Shown here: one piece after another, positions 34,943 through 43,178 of the stretch
Layout of the letters: every line of letters starts with the position of its first letter
How positions within the stretch are numbered: the stretch's first letter is position 1
NCBI GenBank assembly: GCA_964486285.1
Contig: CAZALH010000006.1
Location: 1 to 49,725 of the forward strand
Source: JAIDVZ01 sp964486285
GTDB lineage: Bacteria; Verrucomicrobiota; Verrucomicrobiia; Opitutales; JAIRKQ01
Direction: 5' to 3'
Length of the DNA stretch: 49,725 nucleotides
Translations under genes and position numbers: made by a program
The notes under the pieces: generated by a model
Database searches by the model: none
Seen by the model: only the letters and a program-made list of their open reading frames with translations
What the model was told of the DNA's origin: nothing

Positions 34943-35959
34943 ATGAAAAGAAGTTTAATTGCACCTATTGTTACTTTATTTCTAATTCCACTATCGATTT
35001 CGTTAAATGCCGATATTGAAAATATTTCAACAGAGCAGCAAATATGTGAAAAAAATTTTACGATACCAGTGTATACAAATGAAATTGCTGCAATCGTAAA
35101 TAAAGATATCATTACCATGGAACGCGTAAGAATGGATATTGCACCATTAATTAAACAAATTCAAATTGAATCACGTTCAGAAGAAGAATTTGAAGAAAAA
35201 TTATTTAATTTAGAACTAGAAACAATCAACAGTATTATCAATCGTAAATTAATTGTTGAAGAATTCTTAAAAAAGGGCGGTAAACTATCGGATATTTACG
35301 AAAAAAAAGAATATGAAAACTATCTTCACAATGTCTTTGGAGGAGATCGTTTAGAATTCGCAAAATTTTTAAAAGAATACGGTAAATCTGTACGAGAATT
35401 TAAGACAGACGTTAAAGAGCGAGCAATTATTAATTTTATGATTTCTGAATTACGAACATCTCAACCAGAAGTTAGTCCTATTAAAATTCAAGAATACTAT
35501 AATTCTCATCTCTCTGATTTTTTTAAACCGCAAGAATTAGAAATTAAACAAATAGTGATATTTAATGAAAAAGATAATGCTAAAGAATGCATTGAAAAAA
35601 TCATTAAAGAATTATCTCAAGGAGAAAGTTTTGAAAATGTCGCTAAACAATATAGCGATAATTTTGCAAATTACGATATGGGCTACATCTGTCCTGATGA
35701 TTTAATAACAGAAATTTCTGAAAATATTAAAACATTAAATGTTGGATCATATTCTAAGCCAATTGAAATTAATGGAGTAACATATATTTTTTTCGTAGCT
35801 AATGAAAGCCCAGCTGTCCAAAAATCGTTACAAGATGTCAGTCACGAAATCGAAGAACAATTATTTTATCAGTATCAAGAAGAAGCCAAAATAAATTGGC
35901 TAAAAAAGCTACGTGGAAACGCCTACATAAAAATCTTTTTACAAAAAGATAAGGAATAA
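34943..35959 (+). CDS. SurA-like periplasmic peptidyl-prolyl isomerase/chaperone
   Basis: Periplasmic chaperone for outer-membrane proteins, 338 residues. The signal peptide is MKRSLIAPIVTLFLIPLSIS with likely cleavage after LNA; this fixes the start at ATG 34943 rather than the upstream TTG 34901. A SurA-N-like region follows (EIAAIVNKDIITMERVRMDI, INSIINRKLIVEEFLKKG). One parvulin/PpiC-type domain is at about 200-300 (QELEIKQIVIF, FENVAKQYSDNFANYDMGYI, PIEINGVTYIFFV). It is the first gene of a plus-strand envelope block and is 4 bases before exbB. The barrel protein at 20993 would be a natural client. Confidence 0.85.
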   Translation: MKRSLIAPIVTLFLIPLSISLNADIENISTEQQICEKNFTIPVYTNEIAAIVNKDIITMERVRMDIAPLIKQIQIESRSEEEFEEKLFNLELETINSIINRKLIVEEFLKKGGKLSDIYEKKEYENYLHNVFGGDRLEFAKFLKEYGKSVREFKTDVKERAIINFMISELRTSQPEVSPIKIQEYYNSHLSDFFKPQELEIKQIVIFNEKDNAKECIEKIIKELSQGESFENVAKQYSDNFANYDMGYICPDDLITEISENIKTLNVGSYSKPIEINGVTYIFFVANESPAVQKSLQDVSHEIEEQLFYQYQEEAKINWLKKLRGNAYIKIFLQKDKE

Positions 35960-35963
35960 TGTT

Positions 35964-36530
35964 ATGTTTGATTTTTTTTATAGTACTGGAATATTAGGAA
36001 TTCCTTTGCTAATTTGTCTTTTCGTTGCAATTTTCATTTGCGTAGATAGAGTATTTGCATTTAGAGAATCGAAATTAGGACTGCTAAAGTTACAGGATTT
36101 TTTACTTAGTGGGCAATTCAATAAGAATATTGTTTCACCTGCTACTTTTTTTGAAAGAGTTATATCTTTTTTTTATACCACAAATCCAACCATAAAAGAA
36201 TTAAATGCTTATGCTAATTTAGAATTAAATAAGCTTGAGCGTGGATTATTTTTACTAGATACGGTAATCTCAATTTCTCCCTTGCTTGGACTATTGGGGA
36301 CAATATTTGGATTAACACATGTTTTTTCACACTCTATCAACGTCGACACTTCCATGACAAATGAAATTTTATCTCATGGCATCGCTTTAGCACTAACAAC
36401 CACAGCACTAGGATTAATAATTGCCATTCCTACAATTATAGCTAATAATATTTTTATACGTAAACTGGAAAAAATATATACAATAACAAACTTACTAACT
36501 GAACATTTAATGAAACGTGACCTAAAATAA
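35964..36530 (+). CDS. MotA/TolQ/ExbB-family proton channel protein
   Basis: Inner-membrane protein of 188 residues with three hydrophobic segments. One is near the N-terminus (GILGIPLLICLFVAIFICVD). Two flank the conserved family motif (ISPLLGLLGTIFGLTHVFSH and GIALALTTTALGLIIAIPTI). With its ExbD partner it converts proton-motive force into work on an outer-membrane process, either TonB-like import or Tol-Pal-like envelope maintenance. AAGGA lies 8 bases before the ATG. Its stop is immediately followed by the exbD ATG. No TonB, TolA or TolB is in the window, so TolQ and ExbB cannot be distinguished. Confidence 0.9.
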   Translation: MFDFFYSTGILGIPLLICLFVAIFICVDRVFAFRESKLGLLKLQDFLLSGQFNKNIVSPATFFERVISFFYTTNPTIKELNAYANLELNKLERGLFLLDTVISISPLLGLLGTIFGLTHVFSHSINVDTSMTNEILSHGIALALTTTALGLIIAIPTIIANNIFIRKLEKIYTITNLLTEHLMKRDLK

Positions 36531-36923
36531 ATGCTAAATCGTGTATCTAAACATAGAACAAACGTTAACATTATACCCCTTATTGATGTTTTAACAGCCT
36601 TAATATTTTTCTTTATAATTACTATGAATTTTAAGTCACAGTCACTTTTAAACATTACTCCTCCTGAAGTGAAATGTTCGGGGCATAATAATACAGAATC
36701 AAACATCGTGATAGGTATAAACAAACGTGGAGAAATATATTTCAATGATTCTGTCGTATCATACAGTGAATTCACTGAAGCACTTAAAAAGTCAGCAACA
36801 ATTAATCCCTCTCAATCCGTATTAATAGTTGCAGATGAAGATAGTGAATTAAAAAACACAACACGCATTATAGATTGTTGCAAAAAAAATAACTTAAACA
36901 AATTACATTTACAAACACGTTAA
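36531..36923 (+). CDS. ExbD/TolR-family biopolymer transport protein
   Basis: A protein of 130 residues with one N-terminal membrane segment. It begins with the family motif VNIIPLIDVLTALIFFFIIT, which includes the conserved Asp of the proton path. The periplasmic domain follows (IVIGINKRGEIYFNDSVVSY ... VLIVADEDSELKNTTRIIDC). It is the partner of the MotA/TolQ/ExbB-type channel gene and starts directly at its stop codon. A tandem 18-base repeat overlaps its stop and leads into the PBP gene. Confidence 0.9.
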   Translation: MLNRVSKHRTNVNIIPLIDVLTALIFFFIITMNFKSQSLLNITPPEVKCSGHNNTESNIVIGINKRGEIYFNDSVVSYSEFTEALKKSATINPSQSVLIVADEDSELKNTTRIIDCCKKNNLNKLHLQTR

Positions 36924-36957
36924 CTTAACATAAGAAAGAAACTTAACATAAGAAAGA
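36922..36957 (+). repeat. perfect tandem duplication of an 18-base unit before the PBP gene
   Basis: AACTTAACATAAGAAAGA occurs twice in tandem at 36922-36939 and 36940-36957. The first copy overlaps the exbD stop codon. Each copy ends in the purine stretch AAGAAAGA that can act as ribosome binding site, so the duplication doubles the leader of the following TTG-started gene. Confidence 0.9.
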
Positions 36958-36959
36958 TC

Positions 36960-38666
36960 TTGCAAGTCAATACCAACAAAAAAATTAGATTTTGTGTAAT
37001 CATATTCATTGTAACTGTATGCTTTTTAACATTAACATACAGAATTCTTAGTCTATCTTATATTAATCGCATAAAATATTTATCTTCCCTTACAAAAGCA
37101 CGAGCTACTTTTCAAAAATATTCTGCTAAACGAGGCAATATTTTAGACCGCAACGGACAAGTATTAGCTACCTCTTCTTCTAAATTAATACTTGGTATAG
37201 ATCCTTATGCAGCTAATATTGCTAAAGATAAAGATAAAATTACTATACTATCTGATTTATTGAATATTTCTACCGAAAAAATTTTAGAAAAATTTACTAA
37301 GAAGAAAATTGTTAGGGGTAACAAAATTTACAAATCACGATGGGTTGAATTGTGTATTTTTGAAGAAAAAGAATTGTTGAAAACAATTGAACAATTAAAA
37401 ATTTCTGGATTATATGGTATAGAAAAAGAGTTACGTTTTTATCCATTTGGTGAGCAATGTGCACATATAACTGGATTTGTTAATCATGATGGTATTGCTG
37501 TATGTGGTGTTGAACGTTATATGGACTTTTACTTACGTGGGCAAGATGGATTCATTTCTTCAGAAAAAGATGGCTTACGACGTGAACTAGTTCAATACCG
37601 TAAACAAATTATAAAATCGAACGATGGTTACGATGTCGTGTTAACTATAGATGCTAAAATACAACAAATGGTTCATAAGCAACTACAGGAATTAGCAAAT
37701 AAATATTCTCCTAAAAGTGCATCAATTATCGTGAGTGATCCAACCACTGGTGAAATACTAGCTATTGGTAATTACCCGACTTATGATCCAAATAATTATG
37801 GTAAATATTCATTTGATACAATGCGTAATCGTGCAATCAGTGACCTATATGAGCCTGGATCAACTTTTAAAATAGTAACATCTAGCTTAGCGATGGAATG
37901 CGGACTAGTTAATGAAAATACTATTTTTGATTGTTCACAAGATACAGTTACTAATCGCGGAATATCAGTGAAGTTACCCAAGGACCACACATTTTTTAAA
38001 GAGTTATCATATACTGATGTTATTAGAAAATCAAGTAATCGCGGCGTAGCATTAATGGCAATTATGTTAGGTGAGAAAAAATTATATGAAGGAATAAAGC
38101 AATTTGGATATGGTACAAAAACTGGATATGGATTTGACAGCGAATCAAGCGGATTACTCTACCCTCCTAATAAATGGGATGCTATGACTATCACAAGATT
38201 ACCGATGGGTCACTGTATAGCGGTAACCCCTATACAAACAAACTATGCAATGTCAGTAATTGCTAACAATGGAGTATTACTCATGCCGCAATTATTTAAA
38301 TCAATTTGCAAGTCAAATAAACCTGTATTAAAATTTTATCCTAAACTCCGACATCATGTACTTTCAAAAGAAACATCTGCCCGTATGCGTACAATCTTAA
38401 ATAACCCATACTATGGAAAAATGAATAAATCGATTACATATTGTGGCAAAAGTGGAACCGCGCAAAAAATAATTAATGGGAAATATTCACATGAACATCA
38501 TGTAGCATCATTTTCTGGTTTTTTTCCAGCTGAATATCCTAAAATTGTTATTACAGTAGTTGTTGATGATGCCAAAGTAGAATCTGGAATTACTTGGGGA
38601 AGTCGCATTTCCCTCCCTGTATTTAAATCATTAGCTGAAGAAATTTCAACCTATCTTAATTTATAA
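36960..38666 (+). CDS. ftsI: class B penicillin-binding protein (FtsI/PBP2-type transpeptidase)
   Basis: Septal or elongation D,D-transpeptidase of 568 residues. It has a single N-terminal membrane anchor (KIRFCVIIFIVTVCFLTLTY). The dimerisation/pedestal region contains KRGNILDRNGQVLATSSSKL. The transpeptidase domain has SxxK with Ser301 (EPGSTFK), SxN (KSSNRG) and KSGT at 497-500. No PASTA domain is present. The layout fits FtsI better than MrdA because of the short N-terminus and total length. The start appears to be TTG 36960; no ATG is near. It lies in the envelope block after exbD and 9 bases before lpxA. Other division genes are absent here. Confidence 0.88.
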   Translation: MQVNTNKKIRFCVIIFIVTVCFLTLTYRILSLSYINRIKYLSSLTKARATFQKYSAKRGNILDRNGQVLATSSSKLILGIDPYAANIAKDKDKITILSDLLNISTEKILEKFTKKKIVRGNKIYKSRWVELCIFEEKELLKTIEQLKISGLYGIEKELRFYPFGEQCAHITGFVNHDGIAVCGVERYMDFYLRGQDGFISSEKDGLRRELVQYRKQIIKSNDGYDVVLTIDAKIQQMVHKQLQELANKYSPKSASIIVSDPTTGEILAIGNYPTYDPNNYGKYSFDTMRNRAISDLYEPGSTFKIVTSSLAMECGLVNENTIFDCSQDTVTNRGISVKLPKDHTFFKELSYTDVIRKSSNRGVALMAIMLGEKKLYEGIKQFGYGTKTGYGFDSESSGLLYPPNKWDAMTITRLPMGHCIAVTPIQTNYAMSVIANNGVLLMPQLFKSICKSNKPVLKFYPKLRHHVLSKETSARMRTILNNPYYGKMNKSITYCGKSGTAQKIINGKYSHEHHVASFSGFFPAEYPKIVITVVVDDAKVESGITWGSRISLPVFKSLAEEISTYLNL

Positions 38667-38675
38667 TATTTTTAT

Positions 38676-39473
38676 ATGATTCACAAAACTGCTATAATTG
38701 GGAATAATGTTCAACTAGGGAGCAACGTCAATATTGATGCCTATACCATCATAGAAGATGATGTAAAAATAGCTGATAATACTACTATTAAACATCATGT
38801 TATAATACGATCTAGTAGTACAATACAAGAAAACTGTTATATTGATAGCTTTGCTGTAATTGGAGGTGAACCACAAGATATTTCATTTGATCATTCAAAA
38901 AAGACAGGAGTGATCATTGGTAAAGGTACAATCATTCGTGAACATGCTACTGTTCACCGCGCTACTACTGAAAATTCCTCGACAATAGTAGGGAATAATT
39001 GTTATGTAATGTCAGGTGCACATGTTGGCCACGATTGCATAGTCGAAGATAACGTGATACTAGCAAATTGTTCTTTACTTGGAGGATTTGTCACAGTTGG
39101 TAATCACAGTTTCATTGGAGGAAATTCCGCGCTGCATCAATTTGTACGCGTAGGGGAATATGTAATATTAGGAGGATATTCCGCTTCATCGCTAGATTTA
39201 CCACCGTACACTATGTCAGCCGATCGTTCAAGCATAGTAGGACTTAACATAGTCGGATTAAAACGCGCAAATTTTTCATCAGAAAAAATTGCTGAAATAA
39301 AAAAGTGTTTATCTTTAGTATACAATACTACCGGGAAATATGCGGAAGTCGCTCAAAATATAATAAATTCTTGTGATCTAAAATTCTTGGAAAGTCAAAA
39401 ATTTTTAAAATTCTTCATGGAAAGCAGTAAAAAGGGAATTGCTCCATTGAGACGTCATAAAAAACAGAAGTAA
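38676..39473 (+). CDS. lpxA: acyl-ACP-UDP-N-acetylglucosamine O-acyltransferase
   Basis: First enzyme of lipid A biosynthesis; transfers an R-3-hydroxyacyl chain to UDP-GlcNAc in the cytoplasm. Its 265 residues form a left-handed beta-helix of hexapeptide repeats (IHKTAIIGNNVQLGSNVNID...). The catalytic His lies in MSGAHVGHDCIVEDNVILAN. GGEPQDISF, LHQFVRVGEYVILGGYSASS and DLPPYTMSADRSSIVGLNIV are typical LpxA rather than LpxD. A helical C-terminal domain follows. It is not next to lpxD or fabZ. With the LpxL-type domain and the heptosyltransferases it shows that the organism makes LPS. Confidence 0.95.
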   Translation: MIHKTAIIGNNVQLGSNVNIDAYTIIEDDVKIADNTTIKHHVIIRSSSTIQENCYIDSFAVIGGEPQDISFDHSKKTGVIIGKGTIIREHATVHRATTENSSTIVGNNCYVMSGAHVGHDCIVEDNVILANCSLLGGFVTVGNHSFIGGNSALHQFVRVGEYVILGGYSASSLDLPPYTMSADRSSIVGLNIVGLKRANFSSEKIAEIKKCLSLVYNTTGKYAEVAQNIINSCDLKFLESQKFLKFFMESSKKGIAPLRRHKKQK

Positions 39474-39530
39474 ACTTTCTATAATCATATTTAGCGGCAT
39501 AAAAAAATATTAATTTCTCCACTTTGTAGC

Positions 39531-39560
39531 TTGACAAAGTGATATTTAAACAAATAGATA
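39531..39560 (+). promoter_or_regulatory. sigma-70-type promoter of tRNA-Pro
   Basis: The consensus -35 TTGACA (39531-39536) is followed after 18 bases by TAGATA (39555-39560), placing transcription start a few bases before the tRNA at 39575. The -35 also overlaps a small hairpin, CACTTTGT/ACAAAGTG (39520-39541), which may terminate the lpxA transcript. Confidence 0.55.
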
Positions 39561-39574
39561 GAGTTTTACTTTTC

Positions 39575-39651
39575 CGGGGTGTAGCTTAGTCTGGTAGAGC
39601 GCTTGCTTTGGGAGCAAGATGTCGTCGGTTCGAATCCGGCCACCCCGACCA
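39575..39651 (+). tRNA. tRNA-Pro (anticodon UGG)
   Basis: A complete cloverleaf. The acceptor stem CGGGGTG pairs with CACCCCG. The D arm is TAGCTTAGTCTGGTAGAGC. The anticodon stem CTTGC/GCAAG encloses loop TTTGGGA (anticodon TGG). The T arm contains GGTTCGAATCC. Discriminator A and CCA are encoded. The patatin gene block begins about 70 bases from its 3' end, so it could also serve as an insertion site, although no second copy of its 3' end is seen before mnmA. Confidence 0.96.
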
Positions 39652-39722
39652 CAAGAGCTACAATTATTGTACAAAAAATTTTCCCTTGCAATACATGTAT
39701 TAGCATATACACTTATGCACTT

Positions 39723-42224
39723 ATGAGTGTGTCAATTGGTTTATCAAGTAATAATGCGGGCAACGGCGTCAATGTCGAACTCGCACAAAAACAGGAACAG
39801 ATTCAAAATTTTGCTAAAAAATATAAAATCGAAATAGCAGACAATGAACTAAGTGACCCAAAATTAGTAGATGTTATTGTTAGGTTTATCGCACTAAATG
39901 AGTATAAATCTGAACAGCCTTCTGAGGTTCAAAAACAACCTGATAATCAAAACAAGCAAAGGACAAGAGGTAAAATATCTAATTTTTTTCGAAAATTTCA
40001 ACACGAATCTGTATTTTCTAATGCCTTTAATAAGGCATTGAGCAATGCAAAAACAGGTCTGAATGAACGCACAGTAGATGAGGCAAGTAAAGCTTTATAT
40101 AGCAATTTTTTAAAAAATATATATACCATTGACAAAAACATTAGTATGCAGTGGGATGCCATATTCAAAAACCCTAAAGATAATAAAAAAATACTTGGAA
40201 CAAATATAAATACCATACTCAAAGATAGAAGTTTCACGCGTTTATTGATTAATAGTATAATAGAAAACAGCAACACGTCGTCCCTCGATAATAGTCTCAT
40301 AAATGCAACCCTAGATAGTTGCTTTAACAAAAAAATGAGTAATGAAGAAAAAATAAAACAGATACAATTCTTAGTTTTTACTATAAACCATAATAAAAAC
40401 AAGCTGCCATTATTTCCAATTATTCATGGCCATGATGGAAATTTCACTGCTGACCAAGAAGAGATAATTAAAACCCGCAAAATTTGTGATAAAACCTTCA
40501 ATGATATAGTAAGCGATGAAAATCTATGTTACTTACTAATAACAAATTTATTAAATCGTAATCTTGAAGGCACTAATGCAGACGATGATATGTATGCAAA
40601 ATGCAAGATTTTTGCAAATATTTTGGCTAAAGATAAAAATTTATTACAAAAGACAAGCGACACAGAAACTGAGGACGTAAAAGGAATAAAGTGTATCAAA
40701 GATTTTATCCAAATTTTATGTGGAAATGCAGCAAATAATGACCAATTTTTCTTTCAGAGTAAAAAGATAGATGATATAGTAACTTCACCTACACTAATTT
40801 ATCTTTTGATAAATCATACCAAATCTACATCTGAAGTAAACGACTTAATCCAAGAGTTTAATGACCAAAACAAAGGTATTGTCCAGTGGAAGGAAGTTAC
40901 ATATAAAGCAAGGGCAAACGAATCCCTTGGAGAATATAAATTTTTTGGCAAAAAAATAGAAAATATATTCAATTCACCTGAGATGTCTTTGTGTTTAATA
41001 GCAGCCATAATGGAAACGAAAAATTGCACAGCATCCTTAGACGATATGTTAAAAATTAACAACGAGCTTCAAAACAAGAACCACGATGTGAGAAATAAGA
41101 TCATAGTCTTAGATGAAAAAACTAATTTTTTACTAAAAAAAGAAAAGGGAAATATAGTATATACAACAAAAATTGAAGACAATATAATCAAATTAACAGT
41201 ACCTAATCGTGTAGAAAATTTAGTTTTTTCAGGTGGAGGTGGAAAAGGCTTAGGCTATAGCCAAAGCATCAATACGCTAATCAAAGCAGACGTACTAGAT
41301 AATGTTAAAAATGTAGCTGGTAGCTCTGCTGGTGCATTAGCCGCAACAGCAGTGGCAATAGGATTAAAAGGAGAGGCTTTATCTAACTTCGTCACTAACG
41401 TGCTAAATGGCACACAAACGGAATACGAAAACATAGAAAATTATTATAGCAAAGGCCATGGTATATTTGATTTAATAAAGTTAGATTCTAAACCAAGTAA
41501 ATTAATTTCAGTAATACCAACCATTATCTCTACTGTCTACACTACTATAACGTCAAAATTAATACCAAACACACTTTCTGGATTTTTTTCCAAAATGGTT
41601 GTAGACATAACAATTAACAAATTAATATTATGTTTAAAAGAAAAGTATGAGAATTTTTCTAATTCACTTGGGATAGTACAATATATTGACACCCAAACCA
41701 GGGAAACTGTATCAAAATTTTTAAACAGTTTGGGGAAAGATCAAGCTTACTCAAACCTTACAGAGGCGGAGAAAGAGCGATTAAATTTCTTACAAGATAC
41801 AAATAGACACAAAGATGAAAATGGAAAAGTTATAGAAGGTGCAATGATCACCTTTAATGATTTAACAATACTTTCTAAAGTAAACACAAACCCTAAAAAA
41901 AACCCATTTAAAAAACTGGTTATTACTGGGTGGGACAATAATCATGGTAAAGAATTATATTTTAATAGTGAAAACACACCTAATATGCCAGTAGCTTATG
42001 CTGCAAGAGCGTCAATGGCATTACCTATGGCATTTTGCGCTACGCAATTAAATTTTGGACGATACGGAGGTAAGTATCAAGACAAAGGTATTCTTACTGT
42101 TAAAGACGGAGGATTAGGTTCGAACATTCCTGTTGAAATATTTATAAATGAACTAGCTCCAAGAGACGGGGAAGATGCAAAAGAACAGGAAAAACGCCTA
42201 GAAAAAAATGCCTCAAAAACCTAG
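39723..42224 (+). CDS. patatin-like phospholipase, copy 1 (frameshifted near its 3' end)
   Basis: Patatin-family lipid acyl hydrolase, effector-like. About 500 N-terminal residues of unrecognised helical, hydrophilic sequence precede the catalytic domain. The oxyanion loop is SGGGGKGLGYS (about 502), the nucleophile Ser535 sits in AGSSAGALAAT, and the catalytic Asp795 in VKDGGLGSNIPVEIF. NMPVAYAARASMALPMAF is typical of ExoU/VipD-type patatins. The frame ends at 42224 because of a seven-A run (42202-42208); the homologous C-terminus continues in the next frame. Start: ATG 39723 (MSVSIGLSSN); an open frame further upstream overlaps tRNA-Pro and is rejected. There is no signal peptide, so release would need a dedicated secretion system. 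The family typically acts on host membrane phospholipids; the target here is unknown. Confidence 0.85.
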   Translation: MSVSIGLSSNNAGNGVNVELAQKQEQIQNFAKKYKIEIADNELSDPKLVDVIVRFIALNEYKSEQPSEVQKQPDNQNKQRTRGKISNFFRKFQHESVFSNAFNKALSNAKTGLNERTVDEASKALYSNFLKNIYTIDKNISMQWDAIFKNPKDNKKILGTNINTILKDRSFTRLLINSIIENSNTSSLDNSLINATLDSCFNKKMSNEEKIKQIQFLVFTINHNKNKLPLFPIIHGHDGNFTADQEEIIKTRKICDKTFNDIVSDENLCYLLITNLLNRNLEGTNADDDMYAKCKIFANILAKDKNLLQKTSDTETEDVKGIKCIKDFIQILCGNAANNDQFFFQSKKIDDIVTSPTLIYLLINHTKSTSEVNDLIQEFNDQNKGIVQWKEVTYKARANESLGEYKFFGKKIENIFNSPEMSLCLIAAIMETKNCTASLDDMLKINNELQNKNHDVRNKIIVLDEKTNFLLKKEKGNIVYTTKIEDNIIKLTVPNRVENLVFSGGGGKGLGYSQSINTLIKADVLDNVKNVAGSSAGALAATAVAIGLKGEALSNFVTNVLNGTQTEYENIENYYSKGHGIFDLIKLDSKPSKLISVIPTIISTVYTTITSKLIPNTLSGFFSKMVVDITINKLILCLKEKYENFSNSLGIVQYIDTQTRETVSKFLNSLGKDQAYSNLTEAEKERLNFLQDTNRHKDENGKVIEGAMITFNDLTILSKVNTNPKKNPFKKLVITGWDNNHGKELYFNSENTPNMPVAYAARASMALPMAFCATQLNFGRYGGKYQDKGILTVKDGGLGSNIPVEIFINELAPRDGEDAKEQEKRLEKNASKT

Positions 42225-42873
42225 CATAGAAACTCAAATGGCACAAAGGAATACACTCGCTTTTGTATTTGACAATCAAGGAGAATCAACCGTACACAAT
42301 GGAGGATATGCCACTCCTACTACAGGCTCAAAAGTATTCTATAAAGCTTATAATACTCTCACAGATACAAATGTAAACACAACTGAACAAACTAAGATTA
42401 CAAACAACATGATGAATTACACTGCTAACAAGATAATTGTTGGACACGGCAATGCTTCAACACTTACAATAGACCCAAATAAGATATCACCAGAAATGAT
42501 GGAAGCAATTGGCGCATCCGCTGAAGCTTGGGCAAATAAATGGCTCCGAGAACGAAAGGAAACAGCAGAGATAACAATTCCTTTGCCCGCAGATGCTGGA
42601 AATTGGGATGATGCAACATTTGAACAAAACAAAGCAAAAATTAGAGAACAGATGCTAGAATTAGCAAAAGCATTAGATGACAATGACATTGGTCAAATAA
42701 TCGATTCATGGTCTAGATCTACTGATATAAGTGCTCCTCAGGCTTCCGAAGGTCAACAACCTCAGAATCTTGAGTATAGGATAAACGAAATGTGGAAAGA
42801 TATATTGTATCAACGAAAGAATCCGTCAGCCGACAATACTGAGGATAAAGCTGCTGCTCATGTCTCTCGCTAA
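42208..42873 (+). CDS. C-terminal part of patatin copy 1 in the +1 frame
   Basis: This frame begins with an ATG inside the seven-A run and reads MPQKPSIETQMAQRNTLAFV... It matches the C-terminal region of patatin copy 2 (IQQQNTLMAIFDEAG..., KIIVGHG versus MMIVGHG, ITIPLPADAGNWDDATF versus ITIPLPQNFKNWDTMST). It therefore belongs to the preceding gene. Removing one A from the run gives a seamless protein of about 1049 residues. It could be made by transcriptional slippage on the run, translated separately from its own ATG, or be a remnant of a dead gene. No strong ribosome site precedes the ATG, so independent translation is least likely. Confidence 0.75.
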   Translation: MPQKPSIETQMAQRNTLAFVFDNQGESTVHNGGYATPTTGSKVFYKAYNTLTDTNVNTTEQTKITNNMMNYTANKIIVGHGNASTLTIDPNKISPEMMEAIGASAEAWANKWLRERKETAEITIPLPADAGNWDDATFEQNKAKIREQMLELAKALDDNDIGQIIDSWSRSTDISAPQASEGQQPQNLEYRINEMWKDILYQRKNPSADNTEDKAAAHVSR

Positions 42874-42910
42874 ATAAGCACCTAATATCAATAAAATTAC
42901 TCAATTTATT

Positions 42911-42950
42911 CGCTGCAAAGGATACTAATATTTAAAATACCTTTGTAGTG
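42911..42950. terminator. hairpin after patatin copy 1, related to the one after copy 2
   Basis: The stem CGCTGCAAAGG / CCTTTGTAGTG (11 pairs with two G-U) is followed by CAAATTTTTTC. Position and sequence correspond to the hairpin at 45470-45505. It probably terminates the patatin transcript. Confidence 0.6.
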
Positions 42951-42988
42951 CAAATTTTTTCAAAAATTTTACAAAAATGAATTAGTTA

Positions 42989-43103
42989 TTATACATAAAT
43001 TCCACCACCCAATAAACATTCACCATCATAGAACGCAACTACTTGACCGCTACTAAGTGCTCGTTGTCTGTGATTAAAAAAACTGCTAAAATGAACTAAA
43101 GTT
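42989..43103 (-). pseudogene. relic of the 3' end of mnmA
   Basis: The minus strand encodes HRQRALSSGQVVAFYDGECL-LGGGIYV and a stop, the last 27 residues of the MnmA encoded at 45559-46641 with one Lys/Arg change. Upstream of that (43077-43103) only a degraded, gapped resemblance remains and then none. About eight of the roughly ten base differences in the conserved part are synonymous. No start codon or rest of the gene is present. It lies between the two patatin genes exactly as the real mnmA end lies after copy 2. Confidence 0.85.
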
Positions 43104-43178
43104 GAATATACATTAAGGATGCTATTTTTTTAAAATTATTTTGAAAAATTCCAGAAAAAACATAAAATGTTTTTCTGT

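Noticed and set aside
39520..39541. Hairpin CACTTTGT/ACAAAGTG as a standalone lpxA terminator
   Set aside because: It has no U-tract and overlaps a consensus -35 element of the tRNA-Pro promoter, so it is mentioned only with that promoter.
39603..39722. Upstream in-frame extension of patatin copy 1
   Set aside because: The open frame begins inside tRNA-Pro and its first residues are simply the translated tRNA; ATG 39723 is the first sensible start.
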